Source: Tetranychus cinnabarinus
Lineage: Eukaryota > Arthropoda > Arachnida > Trombidiformes > Tetranychidae
Reading direction: 5' to 3'
Assembly: GCA_022266195.1 (NCBI GenBank)
Contig: WHVY01000005.1
Coordinates: 310,001 to 374,000 of the forward strand
Length of the DNA stretch: 64,000 nucleotides
Numbering within the stretch: the stretch's first letter is position 1; each line of letters starts with the position of its first letter. The notes beneath the pieces are model-generated. The model had not been told where the DNA came from. It worked only from the letters and a program-made list of their open reading frames with translations, and made no database searches. This document shows, one piece after another, positions 61,680-64,000 of this stretch. The position numbers and the translations under genes are program-made.

Positions 61680-61845
61680 CGAATTCCAGCTCAATTCCAC
61701 CGTCTGGTGAAACAGGCTGGTTCGACAACAGTACAACAGTTAATGGCCTAAGACTTTTCCGTTAGTAGAAAGAACGGCTCTTTCATTGCTAACAGCCTTA
61801 GGACCCTGTCAGACGCTGTCAGACCTTTATGACTCCACACTACCT
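61680..61845. ncRNA. candidate structured RNA, copy B
   Basis: Homologous to 55,145-55,310. Stems here are CCAGC/GCTGG (61,686-61,690 with 61,716-61,720) enclosing CACC-GTCT-GGTG (61,698-61,709). CCTAAG/CTTAGG (61,747-61,752 with 61,797-61,802) is perfect. GTTAG/CTAAC (61,761-61,765 with 61,789-61,793) encloses AAAGA/TCTTT (61,769-61,783). The stems occupy the places of the copy A stems but use different bases, while CAACAGTTAATGGCCTAAGA and AGGACCCTGTCAGACGCTGT are conserved. Orientation and function are unknown. Confidence 0.45.
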
Positions 61846-62553
61846 CACTAATATTGGTTTTCAACCCGACTATTAATAATGCTATAACAAGGTACTAATA
61901 TCATATCAGTTTTTTCGTTTTTTTCCTCATTACAGTCCATTCGATTCAACAAGATCATTCAAATCATATTATTCAATAAATGTCAAAATTTAAATTCTTT
62001 TTTTTCTGTTCATTTACTTAATTTAATCCCAATTAATAGCTGTTTTTCAATATCGTGATTATTTCTTGTCCGAAGATTCAACCAATATTCAGATCCTTTC
62101 AACTAAAAAACAAATCGGCTTTACAAATAAACTCTACTTTGCATGTCACACAAGAAGAGGAAATACAAGATTAGATCATGAAATTATTGTGAAATTCATA
62201 TCTATGGTGTGGATGATTCCATAAATTTTGAAAGTCAATAGTCTTAACTTGATATCAAAGGGATTTCAACTCTAAACTAAAGAAGTTACAATTGAATAAA
62301 AGGTCGGAAAAATAGCGAGATTCTTGATTCAAGGCAACGGGTTGTCAATTAACAGATATTCTGAAATTTAGTCGAAATTTATTCACATTTTCAAGAAAAA
62401 AGCAATTTATTAAAACAATTTAAAAAACTATTTCAGTTAAATATCGATTATCTCAAAGTTTTCAATACATTATTGTATTTTGAAACGGTTTACAGTTTGA
62501 TACAAAATCATGATTGAATGGTGATAATAATACATGTAATGATAGATTCAATT
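61846..62553. other. spacer downstream of BTB gene 2
   Basis: Aligned with the corresponding spacer of unit A. It contains the likely 3' untranslated region of the minus-strand gene; AATAAA on the minus strand occurs at 62,406-62,411, about 145 bp past the stop codon. Confidence 0.45.
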
Positions 62554-64000
62554 TTACTTTACTCTGTTTTTTGAATACAACTTTTTAATTAACTGAAATG
62601 AAATATCAGTTGAAGTTATTGCAATCATTTTATTATCAGAATGTATCTGTCCCATTATGCTCCAAGTCTTTTTGCAAGTGTCGAAAATCATAATCTTTTG
62701 TTGCGATCTTATCAACAGTAACACATTTGACTTATGTTGATCCATTTGCAGGTCTTCAAATGTTAAGTTCATTCCTTCAAAGGGCTTAGTTTTCTCTATG
62801 GTTTTCTTTACCATATCGAAGACACGGAACGTCAATGACTTAGTAATTATGTAGCATACATCTTTTAAAATGCATGCATGGATTCGATGTCCATCAAATG
62901 GGTTATTGTACCAATGAACATGTTCAACGGGAAGGAAACAGAATAATTTTGTATCCTTTTGAGGGTAACAGATGATATTCATTTCTCCGTTGTATTCAAT
63001 AAGTGTGTTTTTTTCCAGATCACACCATTTTTCAATTTTTTTAACTCCATCTTGAATGTAGGCTCTGTAGGATCTGGAACGGAAAAGAACATAATACATA
63101 AATTTGAAATCATAATAGATTGACGATTAAAGTTGAAATTGATAAAATTCACCTTTTTCTGTCAAATTTTGGTCTAAAACAATCGTAGAGTTGATTGTAA
63201 TAGGCACGCGGAGACCCAGACATTTCTAGCCAACGATATTGCTTTTTAACAAAATCAAATCGCAGCCCAGCTCGTCCAGAATCAAAGATGACATCCACCA
63301 CATGCTCCTTGTCGATAATTCCAGTAGGAATTTTAAAGTTGGCTTCGAATGAACCACAAGGTTCCCAACAATTTTCACCGGTGTAGTAACTAATCCCAAT
63401 GAAATCAGTTTTTATAAAATATAGAGAAATTAAATGTTTCTCTTTGATTCGGCTATTAAAACATAAATTACGACATACGTCAGGTTGACATGTAATTTCA
63501 TCGATTAACGGAAGATTTTGAAGGATGAATTCGTCTTCTTTTATGTTCAAATCGTCTCCAAAAGTATAGCACCATCTGATACATTTCATCAGATCTGGTA
63601 GGTGGACAACACGCGATTGATCATGTTTGATCCATTTAAGGATGGCTTGAAACACTTGATATTCATTTTCAATTGATAAATCCAACGATAAGATGTATTT
63701 AACTACTTCCAATGGAAATTCTAAGAAATATTCCCCATGCATAATCCTGAGAAAATTTTTACTCAAAAAAGAGTTGAGCATGTTGAAGTTAAGCAACGAA
63801 GAATCACCTTTCACATGTTTAATTAACGTAGGGATTTGTTTGGCAGTAAAATTTTCGGCTAAAAATGATTGACACGCAGTTTTGATCGATCCAATCCTCA
63901 GATGGTCAGAAACTTCATACATTGGCAAAACGTTTTCCATATTGATTACAATCCAACCGGAATACACCCAATTAATTACTGATTCAAAACAAGATTCATT
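62554..64000 (-). CDS. BTB-BACK domain protein, copy 2 (5' end beyond window)
   Basis: Exon 2 is 63073-62554. Exon 1 is 63153 to the window edge, where the frame is still open in the BTB domain (NESCFESVINWVYSGWIVI), so about 50 N-terminal residues are missing. The 79-bp GT-AG intron sits at the same place and phase as in copy 1, with a split AGA instead of AGT codon. The BTB end, BACK (EFPLEVVKYILSLDLSIENE, QAILKWIKHDQSR) and C-terminal region (ENCWEPCGSFEANFKIP, RSYRAYIQDGVKKI) are all preserved. It differs from copy 1 by scattered substitutions, a two-residue insertion (IIDKEHVVDV) and single-residue deletions, all in frame, which suggests both copies are under coding constraint. The function inferred is as for copy 1. 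Confidence 0.85.

Overview
This is AT-rich nuclear DNA of an invertebrate animal, most likely an arthropod. Coding sequence is split by short GT-AG introns (73-248 bp, with one of 8.9 kb). There is a short run of the arthropod telomere unit TTAGG, and the recognisable proteins are animal families: a C2H2 zinc-finger factor, a neuropeptide-receptor-like GPCR remnant, a secreted collagen-like protein and BTB-BACK proteins. The AT-rich base composition, compact introns and local BTB-gene amplification would suit a mite such as a spider mite. That placement is an inference.

Layout. Bases 1-34,468 are almost gene-free. The left edge holds one probable + strand exon (90-187) of a gene lying mostly outside the window. 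There are two decayed coding-like patches (about 2.0-2.64 kb and 18.9-19.5 kb), simple repeats, a 256-bp tandem duplication, a (TTAGG)n-like patch and a recurring motif around ATGCAAAAT. From 34,469 to 45,106 a minus-strand gene of four coding exons encodes a 480-residue transcription factor. It has a Ser/Thr-rich N-terminus with a PLDLS motif, six C2H2 fingers and a terminal CxxC...CxxC knuckle. An 8.9-kb intron lies between fingers 3 and 4. The gene-poor DNA downstream and the large intron are plausible cis-regulatory territory.

From 46.3 kb on, the window is rich in relics and mobile DNA. It holds a GPCR pseudogene of the NPY/NPF-receptor type with an in-frame stop between TM6 and TM7. A collagen-like secreted gene follows, with a one-base deletion in a C run. 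Then comes a 454-bp hAT-type miniature element with an 8-bp target duplication. From about 52.7 kb to the right edge there are two copies of a unit of about 6.3-6.5 kb. Each copy has a broken + strand BTB-family C-terminal fragment facing an intact-looking minus-strand BTB-BACK gene. The second copy carries a 507-bp TA-flanked inverted-repeat element, and the first copy preserves the empty site.

The most unusual signal is a GC-richer segment of about 165 bp present once in each unit (55,145-55,310 and 61,680-61,845). Several stems are kept although the bases forming them differ. This is the covariation expected of a structured RNA, and I do not recognise the family.
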